DNA of 64,000 nucleotides. It comes from Daldinia sp. FL1419 (taxonomy: Eukaryota > Ascomycota > Sordariomycetes > Xylariales > Hypoxylaceae). The notes under the pieces were generated by a model. That model was not told the DNA's origin. It worked only from the letters and a program-made list of their open reading frames with translations, and made no database searches. Position numbers and translations under genes: made by a program. Location of the stretch: NCBI GenBank assembly GCA_025201765.1, contig MU623471.1, positions 1-64,000 on the forward strand. The letters run 5' to 3'. Shown piece by piece: positions 48,721-62,200 of the stretch (position 1 is the first letter of the stretch; each line of letters opens with the position of its first letter).

Positions 48721-51700
48721 ATAATTATTTATTCTTTAATATGATTAATTTATTAATTTAATTAAATATAAATTAAATTAATTATTTATAAATAATATTT
48801 TTTAAATATATAAGTCATAAAAAAATAATTATAATTATATATTTTTATTAATTATATATATAATAAATTAAATAAGTTTATATATATTAATAAAAATAAA
48901 ATTTAAGTTTTTTATTATATAATCTTAATAATAATTAAATTAAAATCTTTTTTGAAATTGTAACTTAAAATTGAAGTTAAATTTTTTTATACAAGATTTT
49001 TTAATTAAATATATTATATATTGTAAATTCCTAAAGAATTATAATATAAAAATTATTTAATTATTATTTTTTAATATATAATTATAAAGTTTATATTAAT
49101 ATTAATAATAAATTATTATATTAATAATTTATATTAATTTTTAATAATATTATTATATTTATAATTAATTAATTAAATTTAAATATAAGGTTTTTAATTC
49201 TTTTAGTTATTATATTTAATTAAAAAAAATAAATTTTTATACTTAGTTAATTCATTATATTTAATTAAATAAATAATTTTTATAAGGATTTATAATAATT
49301 TAATTATATTATTATAAATTTTTAAAATTAATAAATTTATTATATTATTAATTTAATAATTTAATACTACGGGGTACTATTAAATTGTTGAGTAGTAACT
49401 AATAATAATATTGGTATTAAATGTATACAATATAAATAATGTTGATTTGATTAAGTGAAATATATGCTTTTTGAAAAAAACAATAATATAAAAAATAAAA
49501 AAAATATTAAAAGTAGAAGAGAGAATTTAACAATATTTTATGTTTTAATTCATAATTGTCGCCACTTAAATCGGTAAACGCTTATTGGTTATAATTGTGT
49601 GATATATATGTTTTGAACTTGTACGTAAACATTAAACAGTATTCAATGCCAATTTAATCATATTGATTATATATAGCATCTCTCAATACCATGGTTTATA
49701 CCATAGGCTTTTTCCTTCTTCTTTTTTTTTCCCTTTGGGGTTTATTCTTTAATTTTTTAATTTATTTATTTTAAAACTCTTCGTTACATTTAATTAATTA
49801 TTAATTAATAAATTTAAAATATATTTTTTAAATTTAAGCTAATTAATATAAATTCTTTAAATAACAATTTCTTATTAATATTATTATTGATAGTTAATAT
49901 TTTGGATAGTAGTAATAGTAATAGCTCTAATTTAAATAGTTAATTTATTATTATTACTTTATTATTTAATTATATTTTTATAATATAATTCAATTAAATT
50001 AATAATATAAATAAATTAAAAAAATATTAGAAATTAATTACATATATTAATAATCCTTTTTTCAATTTCCATCATTTTATAAATCTTTTTAAAACAATCT
50101 AATTAATTCCTTATTAATGAAAACATTTAAATATTTAATAAAATAGAATTTAAAATCCTTAACAATATTAGAACTAATTAATATATCTAAGAAAAAATTA
50201 TTAATGCTAATTCTTCGGAGAATAATCTTTATTATTTTTATTATTATAATATTATTTTATTATAATTATTTAAATAACCTATTATATATATTAATATTTA
50301 TAAAAATAATCCTATTAATAAATATATAATTAAAATTTTAACCAATTTTTATTATATAAAACATTTAATAATATAAACATTTAATTTTTCAAATAAAATT
50401 CCTTATAAATTTTATAAAAAAAATTTTTAATTATTTAATTTTAAAATCTATATTAATATATAGTTATTTTTTAAATGCTATACTTTTTTTAAAAAAAATA
50501 ATTATAATAATTATTTTTATATTATAATTAAATATAAATTTTAAATTTTTAAATTTAAATTCTTTCGCATTTGAACTAATTATATACCTTTTATTTAAGA
50601 AGATATAATTGAAGAAAATTCTTTAATTATTAATAAATATAATAGTTAGAAATTGATAAGAAAAATACTTTTTTTTTAAGTATAAAAAAAGATAAAATTA
50701 AATATTGTTATGTAATGAATTAATTAATAGTTGATTTTTGTGTATGTAGAATCCAAAAATAAGATAGAAATAAAATAAAATAAAATAGAAACCCAAAATA
50801 ACAAAAAAATCTTTTTTTTTTGTAACTATTGTAGTAAGTTTTGATAAATTTTCTTTTCGCTTAATCATGTGGTTTATAATAATTCTTAATATATAATTCG
50901 TTTTTAGTCCATCTTTTAATAATCTTTTAAAATTGGATGAATAAATAGTTATTAATTATTTTAATTGGCACCTATTTTTTGAATAATATTTCTTTTTATA
51001 ATTTTTGGGTTGATTGTTTTAGAAATATTATATATATAGTTATTAAAATAAACGTTTGTAATATCTACCTCCTTGGCTTCTTTAAAAACTCTAATATAAT
51101 CTCTAATCAAATCAATAACATCAACAATATCAAACAAAATAAATCCTTTATTAAAATTTTTAAATCTCTCTTGAATAGATGTGAATTTCTTGAAATTATA
51201 GTTCTATAAATAGTAATTTTGATTTATTTTTTGACATTCCTATTAACTATCCAATATAGTACCCAATCAAAAACATTTATCCCTACAGTATGGGTAAAGA
51301 TTACTGCTACTAAATCTTAAACAATTGGTGTAAGTACTTTTGACATACATCTTATAATAATTAACAATATTATAATTAATTATTTTTATTATATAATAAT
51401 AAATATAGTGTTAATTAGTTGGGTATATGGTACTTTTTAATTTATATTAAATGACTTAATAATAAAAGGGTTTTGCTGTATAGTATCTATAAAAGGTATG
51501 GATAGAAATATTTCATAAGGCAATAATATGCTGATTAGATAAGAAATAATTTTTAAAAACCTATTTATATTTAGAAAAAGTTTGTAAAGATTTTAAAAAA
51601 GGTTATTTCATAAAAGCTAAAAATAACTTCAATTATATAATTATGTTATGTAATTTAATATATAACTAAACATAAAACTAATCAACTAAGACATAACTAA

Positions 51701-52016
51701 ATACAATATAAGGTTAGCCAATTAGAAAAGGCTGGTATAGCTGATCAATTAAAAAAGAATTTATATATTTAACTAATAAAATGTGAATAATTTATAAAAC
51801 CTTTAAAATCTAAGTTTCTTTAATTTAAAAAAATATTTTAATATTTTAATTAAATAAGGAAAAACAATCAAAATTAAAAAATTTAAATATATAAGATTCT
51901 TTAAAATTTAAAAATTATAAAATTAATATATAAAATTGTTATATTAAATAAAATGTTGATTTTTTATTACCTAGATAATTTTATTATGATAAAAAACCTT
52001 AAGAAAACTTAAGGCA

Positions 52017-52664
52017 TAAGAAAATAACTTCTAAAGAACTTTAATAACTTTTGCAAAATATGCCCTATACTTTATTGTACAAATTTTTATGGAAAAACTA
52101 ATGATTAGGGGCATCTTAATTTAAATTGATCAAATAAAAAAACAACTTCTAAAAGCCTCTAATAGCTCCTGCAAGATATGCCCTAACCCTACACTTTTAT
52201 CGTACGAATCTTTATGGAAAAACTAATAATTCTATGCTTGAGAACTTGAACTGATCAGACAGGAAAACAACTTCTAGAGGTTTATTTATATTAACTAAGA
52301 ACTCTAATTAAATCAGAGCTCTAATAGTTCTTATAAAATATATCCTGAACTTCATCATACAAATCTCTATGGAAAAATTAATGATCAGGTACATCTTAAC
52401 TTAAGCTAATCAAATAAGAAAATAACTTTTAAAAATTCATTTACATATTAAAAAGCATTAGATTAGTGGATTTCGTCCTGGCCCTATCACCTTAATTCAT
52501 TGTTATAAAAAATTAACAATTTTATATTTGAGAATTTAAGTTAATCAGATAAGAAAACAATTTCTAAAAACTTATTTATATTTTAAAAAGCCTATAGAAA
52601 CCTTTTAAGGGTTAGTTCCATCAAGGCTAATAAGGTCTTACAACTTCAATTACGTAATTACAAT
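52017..52664 (-). repeat. Array of R sub-repeats
   Basis: Three to four imperfect copies of a 130-180 bp unit from the middle and end of R (units near 52020, 52160, 52310 and 52500). Each has GCTCCTGCAAGATATGCCCT-like and GGAAAACAACTTCTAGAGG-like segments, and CTGATCAG is intact at 52251. The motif GGATTTCGTCCTGG lies at 52468-52481. No gene. Confidence 0.55.
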
Positions 52665-52669
52665 ATAAC

Positions 52670-52873
52670 TGGTGGTTGAATGACTTATATCCTCAGTCTG
52701 GCATACGACCCCTAAGAAGTACTCGTGTATCTATTGTTATATAAGGATAGGTTTCCCACCTATCTCTCCTAGATAGCTTTCTTCTTTAGACAACTACAAT
52801 ACACCAGTCTCACCCCTATTGTTATTTGCTTTATTGTTATCTTGCTTTTATCTTACGTACGTACCTACCAACA
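52670..52873 (+). repeat. Solo LTR of a further LTR element, undamaged
   Basis: 204 bp from TGGTGGTTGAATGAC to ACCTACCAACA, with a perfect ATAAC duplication at 52665-52669 and 52874-52878. It contains TATATAAGG (near 52740) and CT-rich sequence. Only copy in the window, and no RIP damage. Confidence 0.8.
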
Positions 52874-52878
52874 ATAAC

Positions 52879-53675
52879 CCTTTGTAACCCCTCCCCCCAA
52901 AAAAAAAACAAACAAAACCTTATGTAATTGGGGTGACTCAATTATGAAAATAATTGAACAGGGAATTTAATTAAAAACATAAAAATAATTTTAATAATTA
53001 CAATAAGTTTTTAAAACCAAATTACATTCCAATTATTAATGATTCTATCCAAAATATTTAATATATATATTACTACAACTATTATACTGTCTTTTAAATA
53101 TCTTACCTATATAATGCATACCTAAAACATCTTAAATATAAGGTAAGTACAAACTTTTGGCTTCAGAAATTAATAAGACATTTGAATATTTACCTAAAAC
53201 AAAAAATTGGAAGGTTAAAATAATATTAAATATAATGGAATTAAAAGATTTAAATAAGGAAATTTTCATTTGAAAATATATTATAAATAACCCAAATAAA
53301 TTTAGAACATATATATATTATAAAAGAATATAGAATAAATATACAGAAAAATAATATAAGGTATATATAATATATAAATTAATTATGTTAAAAGAATTTT
53401 AAGAAATATATGAAAAATAGAAAAAGGAAATTATATACTTAAATTTATTATAAAAGATATAATGGAATAAAATAAAGATTTAAAGAAATAAATAAGGGAT
53501 TTTAAAAAGGAAGTTAATAACTTACATAAAGATAGAAGATAAAGAGTATAAAAATTAAATAATATTTTAATAAAAATAATTTTAAATGTAATATTTAAAA
53601 ATAAAAAATAATTGTATATTAATATAAAATGGGAAGGATATTATTTTGAGGTATTGGTTAATTTAGGATATATAG
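52879..53675. other. Degraded sequence, origin unclear
   Basis: Starts with a C-run and A-run (52890-52920), then AT-rich sequence with purine bias. A + strand frame with several stops runs at about 53030-53450, but no domain was recognised. No homologue seen within the window. Confidence 0.3.
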
Positions 53676-54083
53676 TGAACCGGGGTAGTGTGATTATATA
53701 ATAAGTCCTACCCTGCAAAGACCCTATTAGCCTCCATGGAGCCTACCCTTCTCAGGTTCCTACAGGCTCATATGGACATAAATAGGCCTCCAGGAGTTGT
53801 TTTCTTATCTGATCAAATCAAGCTCATAAAGATCATCACATTTTCTTTATAGGTTTTATAATAATTTATAAATTTGCTTTTTTGCTGAATATACTGTCTA
53901 TCCAACCTTGTACATACTACCATTGACAAGCAGTCACCTCTATTAGATCTCCTACCTAATCACTTTAATACCTTTTTCAGGATATAATTACCTTATATCC
54001 TCTAGCTTATACAGCCTTTGGCTTATTATGGGTTAATTGGAGTATAGGGTATATCCTGCAGGAGCTATTAGAGCTCCTGTTCA
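53676..54083 (+). repeat. R5, solo R LTR
   Basis: 408 bp, TGAACCGGGG to CTCCTGTTCA, mostly undamaged. Flanks are ATAG (left) and ATAT (right), one mismatch. Best reference copy of R besides R2. Confidence 0.8.
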
Positions 54084-54351
54084 ATATATATTTAAAATAT
54101 AAGGGATTTTTTAATTCAGAAATTATATTTATTATTAAATAATTAATTAATAATTAAAACACAAGATCGATCGGTTCTGAAAAGCTAATTGGTTGCTTTG
54201 CAACCAGTCCAAAAAAAACTAATATAAATAAATTAAACTTTTAAAATAAAATATAATTTAAAAAATATTTATAAATTAATATAAAATTCTAAATTATTTA
54301 CAATAAAATTAAAAAATTTATAGGAATAAAATAAAATATTTTAAATTTTAT
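54084..54351. other. AT-rich spacer with a hairpin
   Basis: Mostly AT, with a short normal-composition segment (54165-54210) that ends in the perfect hairpin TGGTTGC-TTT-GCAACCA at 54190-54206. No gene. Confidence 0.5.
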
Positions 54352-54363
54352 AATATAAAATTA

Positions 54364-57224
54364 TGGACGATATGAATATGCTGATAATAGGATATTCTGT
54401 GGCCGAAAATTGTATTAGGTTGGAACGAGCGTATGGAATGTGCCTGGATTGGGTATAAAAATATAATATAATATTTATAATATAAAAGAATAAATTTATA
54501 TATTTTATAAAGATTTATTAAATATTAATTATAAAAATTAAATTAAATAATATAATTATTAAGTTTAAGGAAAGTATTAGGTATTTTAGAATATAGTTAA
54601 ATAAGAAATTTAAATAAAATAGATATTTAAGAGTAATTAAAATAAAAATAGAAAAGTAATAGTATACTTTTTTTAAATTAATAATATTAATATAGGGTTA
54701 TAATGTGGCCCAAGTAAAAGAGATTTATATAAAAGTAATACAGAATGTAATAACATATAGAATAGTAGTGTGGTACATTTTAAATTAAAATTATAAAATA
54801 AAAGGTATTATTAAAAAATTAGGTATTATTTAATTGGTTTATTTATAGGAAGTTAATAATGTGTATAAAGTAATGGAAATATTATAATTAAAGATAAAAT
54901 TAAATTGCCCTTTAATATATCTTTATTTAGAAATAATAATAGTAATGATTGAGTTTTGTATAAATAACGGAAGCTTTAATTTTAAGATTTAGGAAATAAG
55001 GTAGAAAATTTAAAAATAGATGGAATTTTAGAGGCTTAGGAGATGGCGGGATCTTCCTATTATTGCTTAAGTACCAGATATATATATTATAGAAGTTAAG
55101 GTTAATTAAAATGTTGAATAAAAAGGATATTAATATTTTAAAAAAAATTTCTTAAATTATTAAATAAAAAATAGGAATGATATAGGAAGGATATTATTAC
55201 ATTAACAGTTTGGTTATTACCTTTTAGTATAAAAATCAATAATTAATATTTTAATTTGCAAAAATATAAAATATTAATGTTATTATAAATATATATTAAG
55301 AAAATAAAATTAAAAATCTTTTTATTTAATAAAAGGATTTTTGGAATAAATATTTTTAAATATAAATATAATAAAAGAAAAATAGTATAACATATAATTT
55401 TTAAGTATTTTAAATATATTTTAATATAAGCCTATTTTAGATAAAATTTAGTTTTAAAAGTTTTTTTAATTAATATAAATTATGAAAGAGCATTGTCCAA
55501 CTTTGATAAAGCTTTATTGGTAATTTGTTAGTTCCTTAAATAAATTTAATTATTTATATATAAAATAGTATTATAATTTATTTAATATGAATATTTTTAA
55601 AAATTTTATATTAAACAAGAAAAACCTATAATTAAATAAAAGGATATAAATAATAATATATTAATAAGATCTTTTAAAAAGATTGTATTTATTTGGAATT
55701 ATTTTATATTTATTCTGAATTATATTTATTAGAATTGTTTTCCTTTATATCTACTTCTTTGTCCTCCTCTTCACTTTCCTCAGTTATATATATTAGGAAA
55801 TTTTAAACAAAGATAAGTGCATTTTTGAACAAAAGGTTGTATTTATTAGGATTTAAGCTTAGGTATACTGGAAAATTGTTGAAGATTTACAGTAAATTGT
55901 TATTAGAGAATGGTAAAACATTTAATATTAATTGAACTTTTTAAATAAAAGATTGTTATAATAATAATATATGGAGATAATATAGATTATTAAGGATAAG
56001 GTAATATATATGTATTTCCTTTTAAAATTAATTCTTTTATAAATCTTATATTATAATTAATAATTATTAATGGAATAGATATAGAAAGGAATTATATTAC
56101 AAAATAATTATAATATTAGTAATATTAAAATAAATAATTTTTTTGGAATTGTTAGAATATATAAAAGTTATGGATTTAGTAAATAAGGGATTAAATATAA
56201 TAAAAATAATTATTTAATATTATTAATAATCCCTTAATAAGTTTTTTAAAGATTTAAAAATTTTGGAAAAGTTATAATAAAGCCTTAATAATTAATTTTT
56301 AGAACTACGCTAGAAAAGTATAATTTTACTTTTTATATAATTCTTCATTTTTAATAAATAAATTGTTTTCATAATATATAACTATATTAAGATTATAATT
56401 CCAGCATAATATAATATTAAAATATTATATTAGATTTAAAATATTATAATAATTTTTAATAAAAGGATTAAAATATTTAAAGAAGGTTAATAATAAAACA
56501 AAATTAAAAAGATAATAAAATATCTATAAATATATAAATTTTTTTTTATTTAATATAATATATATATAAAAATAAAATAGGTTTTTTAAAGTAATATTAA
56601 ATTGTAAATATAATGGGTATAATAATATCATATTATAGTATTGCAAAGCACAAATAAGGCATATAAAAAAAACTAAGGTTAATTAAGAAAGGCTACAGGT
56701 TAGCAGTACCGTTTTAAGCTATTTTAGAAAATAAATATAATATTGTAATATTAAAAAGAAAATTGTAAAAATAAAAATATATAATAATTTTTTATAAAAA
56801 TGTGAAATTATTTATATATATTTATATTTTATATAGATTATATATATTTTGGCTTTTTTTTAGAATAATTTTTTTATGATGTAATAACGTTTTTATTGAT
56901 TATTAAAAAAAATAATAAAGTTATTTTGGATTTTGTTGTTGCCTTATACTTGGGCTGCCGTTATTCCATTTTACGTAATTTAGGCATTGTAATATATAAA
57001 ATATTTTTCTATATTAAAATTTAATTATTTTTATTAAAAGGTAAGTTTTAATAAAAATATAAAGTAAAATTAAAATTATAATAACGTAGTTTATTCGGAT
57101 AGGTGGCAGGTGGGTTTTCTCCAGAATACGGTTCCTACCTGGAACAAATACCAAAAGATGGATTGGATACCTGTAATATATTCTAGGTAAATCGGGGTAG
57201 TAATAAATAAATAAATAAATAAAT
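54364..57224 (+). mobile_element. LINE C5, 5'-truncated in the RT domain
   Basis: 2,861 bp with 12-bp duplication AATATAAAATTA (54352-54363, 57225-57236) and a (TAAA)n tail. The first 100 bp are undamaged and read DDMNMLIIGYSVAENCIRLE from 54365, i.e. the RT catalytic box and following motif. After that C is nearly absent, so this copy was mutated C-to-T on + while C2 was mutated G-to-A. Confidence 0.92.
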
Positions 57225-57261
57225 AATATAAAATTAAATAAATTATAAATTTTTAAAATAT

Positions 57262-58342
57262 TTATTTATTTATTTATTTATTACTACCCCGATTTACCTA
57301 AAATATATTATAGGTATCCAGTCCATTTTTTGGTATTTATTCCGGGTAGGAACTGTGTTCTGGAGAAAACCTACCTACTGCCTATCTAAACCAATTATAT
57401 TATTATAATTTTGATTTTATTTTATATTTTTATTAAAATTTATTTTTTAATAAAAATAATTAAACTTTAATATAGAAAAATATTTTATATATTATAATGT
57501 TTAAACTTTGTGAAGTAGTGTAGTGGCGGTTTGGATGTGGGGTAATAATGAGGTTTAAAATGGCTTTATTATTTTTTTTTATAAATAATAAAAGTATTAT
57601 TATATTGTAAAGAGGTTGTTCTGGGGGAAGGCTAAGGTATATACAATCTATATAAGGTATAAATATATATGAATGATTTTATATTTTTATAAAAAGCCAT
57701 TATTTATTTTTACTTTTATAATTTCTTTTTTAATATTATAATATTATATTTGTTCTTTAAAATGGCTTAAAATAATGTTATTAATTTATGGCCTTTTTTG
57801 GCTAATTTTAGTCTTTTTTATATGCCTTATTTGCATTTTGCAATATTACAATATGATATTATCATATTTATTATATTTATAATCCGATACTGCCTTGAAA
57901 AACCTCTTTCGTTTTTATATATATATTATATTAAAAAAAAAATTTATATATTTATAGGTGTTCTATTATTTTTCTAATTTTATCCTATTATTAACCTTCT
58001 TTAAATATTTTAATCCTTTTATTAAAAATTATTATAATATTTTAGATTTAATATAATATTTTAATATTATATTATGCCAAAATTATAATCCCAATATAAT
58101 TATATATTATAAAAATAATTTGCTCATTAAAGACAAAGAATTGTATAAAAAGTGTAACTATGCCTTTCTAATACAATTCTGGGAATTAATTATTGAGGCT
58201 TTGTTGCAACTTTTCCAGGATTTTTAGGTCCTTAAGAAATTTATTAGGGGATTGTTAATAATGTTTAATAACTGTTCTTGTCATGCACGGTCCCTTGCTC
58301 GCCAGGTCCACGACTCTCGTACGTTCCAGCAGTCTCGGGAGG
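57262..58342 (-). mobile_element. LINE C6, 5'-truncated fragment
   Basis: 1,081 bp, tail to tail with C5. The 11-bp duplication TTTTAAAATAT is at 57251-57261 and 58343-58353. The 5' end (58190-58342) is GC-normal and matches C2 near 33890-33950. Confidence 0.9.
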
Positions 58343-58353
58343 TTTTAAAATAT

Positions 58354-58520
58354 ATATATTTCAAAAACTTTAATATAAAAATTAATACTAATATAATTTA
58401 ATTATTTATATAACATTTTATAATGTTTAATTTAATATTTATAAAATAATTATTATTATAATTATATATTTTAAAAAAAACTTTCCAAAAAAAGCACAGT
58501 ACATTCTATTTTATTCATAC
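58354..58520. other. AT-rich spacer
   Basis: No feature recognised between LINE C6 and the Copia-B LTR. Confidence 0.4.
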
Positions 58521-58716
58521 TGTTACAAAAGTTGGATATAGGCAAGACTTTTGGCCTGGACCTTCGTAGTAAATGTTGAAATAGAACGCATGTATAAGGT
58601 AAGTTACTTGTATTGTCAAATCTATCTTAAAGAATAAATAGGTATATCTATAATATATAAAATCATAGATATAGGGTATATTATATCCCTATATATCAGC
58701 CACACACATTCCAACA
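58521..58716 (-). repeat. Copia-B 3' LTR
   Basis: 196 bp; on the minus strand TGTTGGAATGTGTGTGG to TTTTGTAACA. The purine-rich GAGTGGGAG abuts its start, as expected of a polypurine tract. The right-hand partner is not in the window, so the terminus at 58521 is inferred from the TG/CA rule. Confidence 0.7.
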
Positions 58717-59249
58717 CTCCCACTCAAACCATATCCGTAACTAGCCCTAAATATCCTCCTAATTTGATTTTATTTGTATCCTCATATTTCCTAAAGTTTA
58801 AAATGTATTGCTGATAAGAATAGGTCCTTATTGGAGCCTTTATAAAATAAGTTTTTTAACCTTTCCTTTCCTAATTATTTAGGTTAGGTATTTCCCACTA
58901 CATAATATATTCATATTATATTATATTTTAACCTTTATTAATTAATATATATATATATATATATGTATATGTAAGGAGTTCTTCCCTCCTTTTTTTTTAT
59001 ATAATATAAAAAATATGTTACCTTTTAAGGTTCTTAATAATATATGTAAAGGTGTTTTCAGCTGCATTTAAAGGTTAAATTTAATTTAGGTCTAAAACTC
59101 TTGATCTATATTCATTAGAAATTATCCTATATTAAAATCTTCATTAATTATGGAATGCCTTTTTTTTGAAATCTTCCATTTATTTCACGGTTAAAATCTT
59201 AAGGTATTTCTAAACCTAACAAATGTATCTTTAAGTAATAATTTAATAA

Positions 59250-62200
59250 GGCTATTAGTTATTTATTATTGAGTAGGGGTATATATAAAATCAACTTCTT
59301 TAAATTGTTGTTTCTTTTGAAAAAAATATATATCCATTTTAATATATTTAATGTGTATATAGAATTAAGGATTTTTAACTAATATTAATATTCTTTAATT
59401 ATCCTTAAAAATAATTGTAGCAGTAATCTGATCCTGTACTGCCACCAACTCCATTAATAGATAACACAACCATATAGCTTTTTTTATAGCATTTATTATA
59501 CCTTTAAATTTAGATTTGCATATTAACATAACTATAGTAGGTTATTTTTTTAATAATTAATTAATAATCTTACTACTAATATTAAAAATATACCTTAAAA
59601 TTAATTGTTTAAATTATGTGTATCTTGTGAAGTTAGTATCTGTCCACCTTATAAAATTATTTAAGTTTTTTTAATATATAAATTTATAAATTAAGGTGCC
59701 TTTAAGGTATTTAAAGATCTTCCTTATTGTTGTTAAATATACTATAATAAGGTTTTTTATATAATGGTTTAAGTATAAGATAGTATATGTTATATCTAAT
59801 CTAATACCCATTATAATATATATTAAATATTTTATAATTTATATATATCATTTAATATCCTTAACTAATATAATATAATTATCTAAAGGTTCTACAATTT
59901 TTAATATATTAATTGGGGTAGTTACAGGGTTAGATTCCCATTGGCCAAAATCTTTTATAATCTTTTTTAAATATATTTTCTAATTAAACCTTATAATTTT
60001 ATTAAGGTAATCCCTTTCAATAACCATTCCCAAATAATATAAGTAAGGATTTAAATCAATTATCTTAAATTTTTCAGTAAATTTAACCTTAATTCCGTTA
60101 ATTTCAATTTTGGAGGGCCTTGTGATTAATAGATTATCAACATAAACTACTATATAGTTATAACCTTTTACAAATATACCTACATTTAAATCTAATATTT
60201 TAAAGCCTAAAATAAGTAGGTATACTAATAACATCTAATACCATACCCTTGGTACTTATTTGAGGCTGTACAAGGTTTTCTTAAGCTTACAATATTTACC
60301 TGTTCTATTATTGAATTTAGGGGGTTATTTAATATATATATCTTTATTAATATTCTTGTATAAGAATGTTATAATTATGTCCATTTGTTTAACTTCTAAA
60401 TCCAAAACAGTTATTATAATGAAGATTATCTTATAATTCATAGGTTTAATAATTAAAATAAAGGTATTGGTATAATTTAACCTTTTAATTTATTCAAAGC
60501 CTTATATAACCCATCTAACTTTATACTGGATAATCTCCCTATTAGGATCCCTTTTTATTTTATAAACCTATTTACCTGAAAATAATTTTTATTTTGTTAA
60601 TAGGTTGCAGAATTCCTACATATAATTATCCACTAATAATTGATATTTAATACCTATAGCTTTACACTACTTAAGCCACCTAAGGTTATATTTGGCCTTT
60701 TAGTATAATTTGGATTCAAATTTTATAGTAATGATTATAACATTAACTAGGTATATGGTATATATAAAAGTTAGGTTTACCTTAAATTGGTACTTATATA
60801 ATAATAATTGTAATATTATTTATTTAAACTCATATTTAGGGGGTTCCCGTAGGAAGCTACTTATATATAATTTAAAAGGTTGCTTTTATGTAAGTATACC
60901 TAGTTATATGTTTGATCCTCTTGAAGGCATAGGATTCTCTGATTAATTATTTTGTGGTATATTATTAGGTTCTTTAGATATAGGTGGTAAATTAAAGCCT
61001 ATTTAATTTAGAATTAATTTTAGTATAAGTTAATTCTTAGGTAACTCCCAAATAATATTATTATTTCATATACATATATATGGCAGTAGTAATAATGTTA
61101 ACTTAGATCTTATACATTTTCCTAGGGTTATAAATTTATTTATTAATATATATAAATATTTTTTTTTAAATATTATATTATTAACATTAATTACCTTATT
61201 TTTATTCATTAAAAATATTTTGTAAATATATATGTTATTACTTGTGTAGCTTAATATTTTATAAATTATAATTTTCTTTTAGAATATGTTAACTTTCTGA
61301 TCTTTTAGGTAGTATCCATCTAAACCTGGGGTAACCATATATACTAAATTTGGTACATCTTTATACCAAGCCTTATATAAGGTTTTATTCAAGGCATTAT
61401 AAAATAATTTATTTATAATATATAAGACTATCTATATAATGATTAGCCAGTATTTATTTAGTACCCTATTCTTTCTGGCTTATATAAAAATAATCCTTAT
61501 CTTAGTTTTGAGTTTGTTAATAATGCTTTTAGCAAAGTTCCCTAATTAAAATTGCCCTATAATTGTATATTTAATTGCTATATCCTTTTATTAATAAAAA
61601 CATTTAAATTTATTATTGGTATATGTACCTAAAATATTTAGGGTAATTATATAATATTATCATTTAAATTTCTCCCATTTTTCAAAGAAATCCCTAAAGG
61701 CCTATAATTAGTTTTTTGGGCTTTTAAGCAGAATAGCTTAGGTTATATATAAAAAATTATAAATTATTATTAACCAACCTTTATAATCATTAATGCTTTG
61801 GATATTTATGGATATATTGGCTTTATTTAGATATAATGATTTTAATTTATAAGTATCTTTCTTTAAAGATCTTTTATAAGATATTTTGTTTATTCTATTT
61901 TTTATATAGGTTTTATATAAATAATGTTTTTTTAAAGGTTTTATACTTATAAATATTCTTATTAGTTTTTTAAGGTTTTAATTATTAAAATATCTTAATC
62001 TTTTATATTACATTTTGAATAAAGGGTTAGATATAGAGTAGAAATGAAGAGCCATATTAAGGCCTGTTATATTAAAGTGGTTATCCTTTTAATTAATTAT
62101 GTACAAGCCGCTTATTTCAATTATAATTAAAAATATCTTTTTACCCTTAATTTCATAAGTTAAGTTTTATTAAAATAGGAATTTAGTATCCTTATGGGTT

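Larger units (their letters stand above)
47441..52016 (-). mobile_element. G-c, deletion derivative of G with K-type 5' end
   Basis: On the minus strand from 52016: TGCCTTAAG terminus, K sequence, R-like part, gag remnant (about 51530-50800), then the G internal region to 47441. Same structure and same junction as G-b and the left arm. Interrupted only by LINE C4. The R3 target site is empty here (around 49070), as is the LINE C2 site (around 48890). Confidence 0.8.

Noticed and set aside
60710..60946. 78-codon ORF on + inside Copia-B
   Set aside because: Antisense to the integrase/RT part of the polyprotein.
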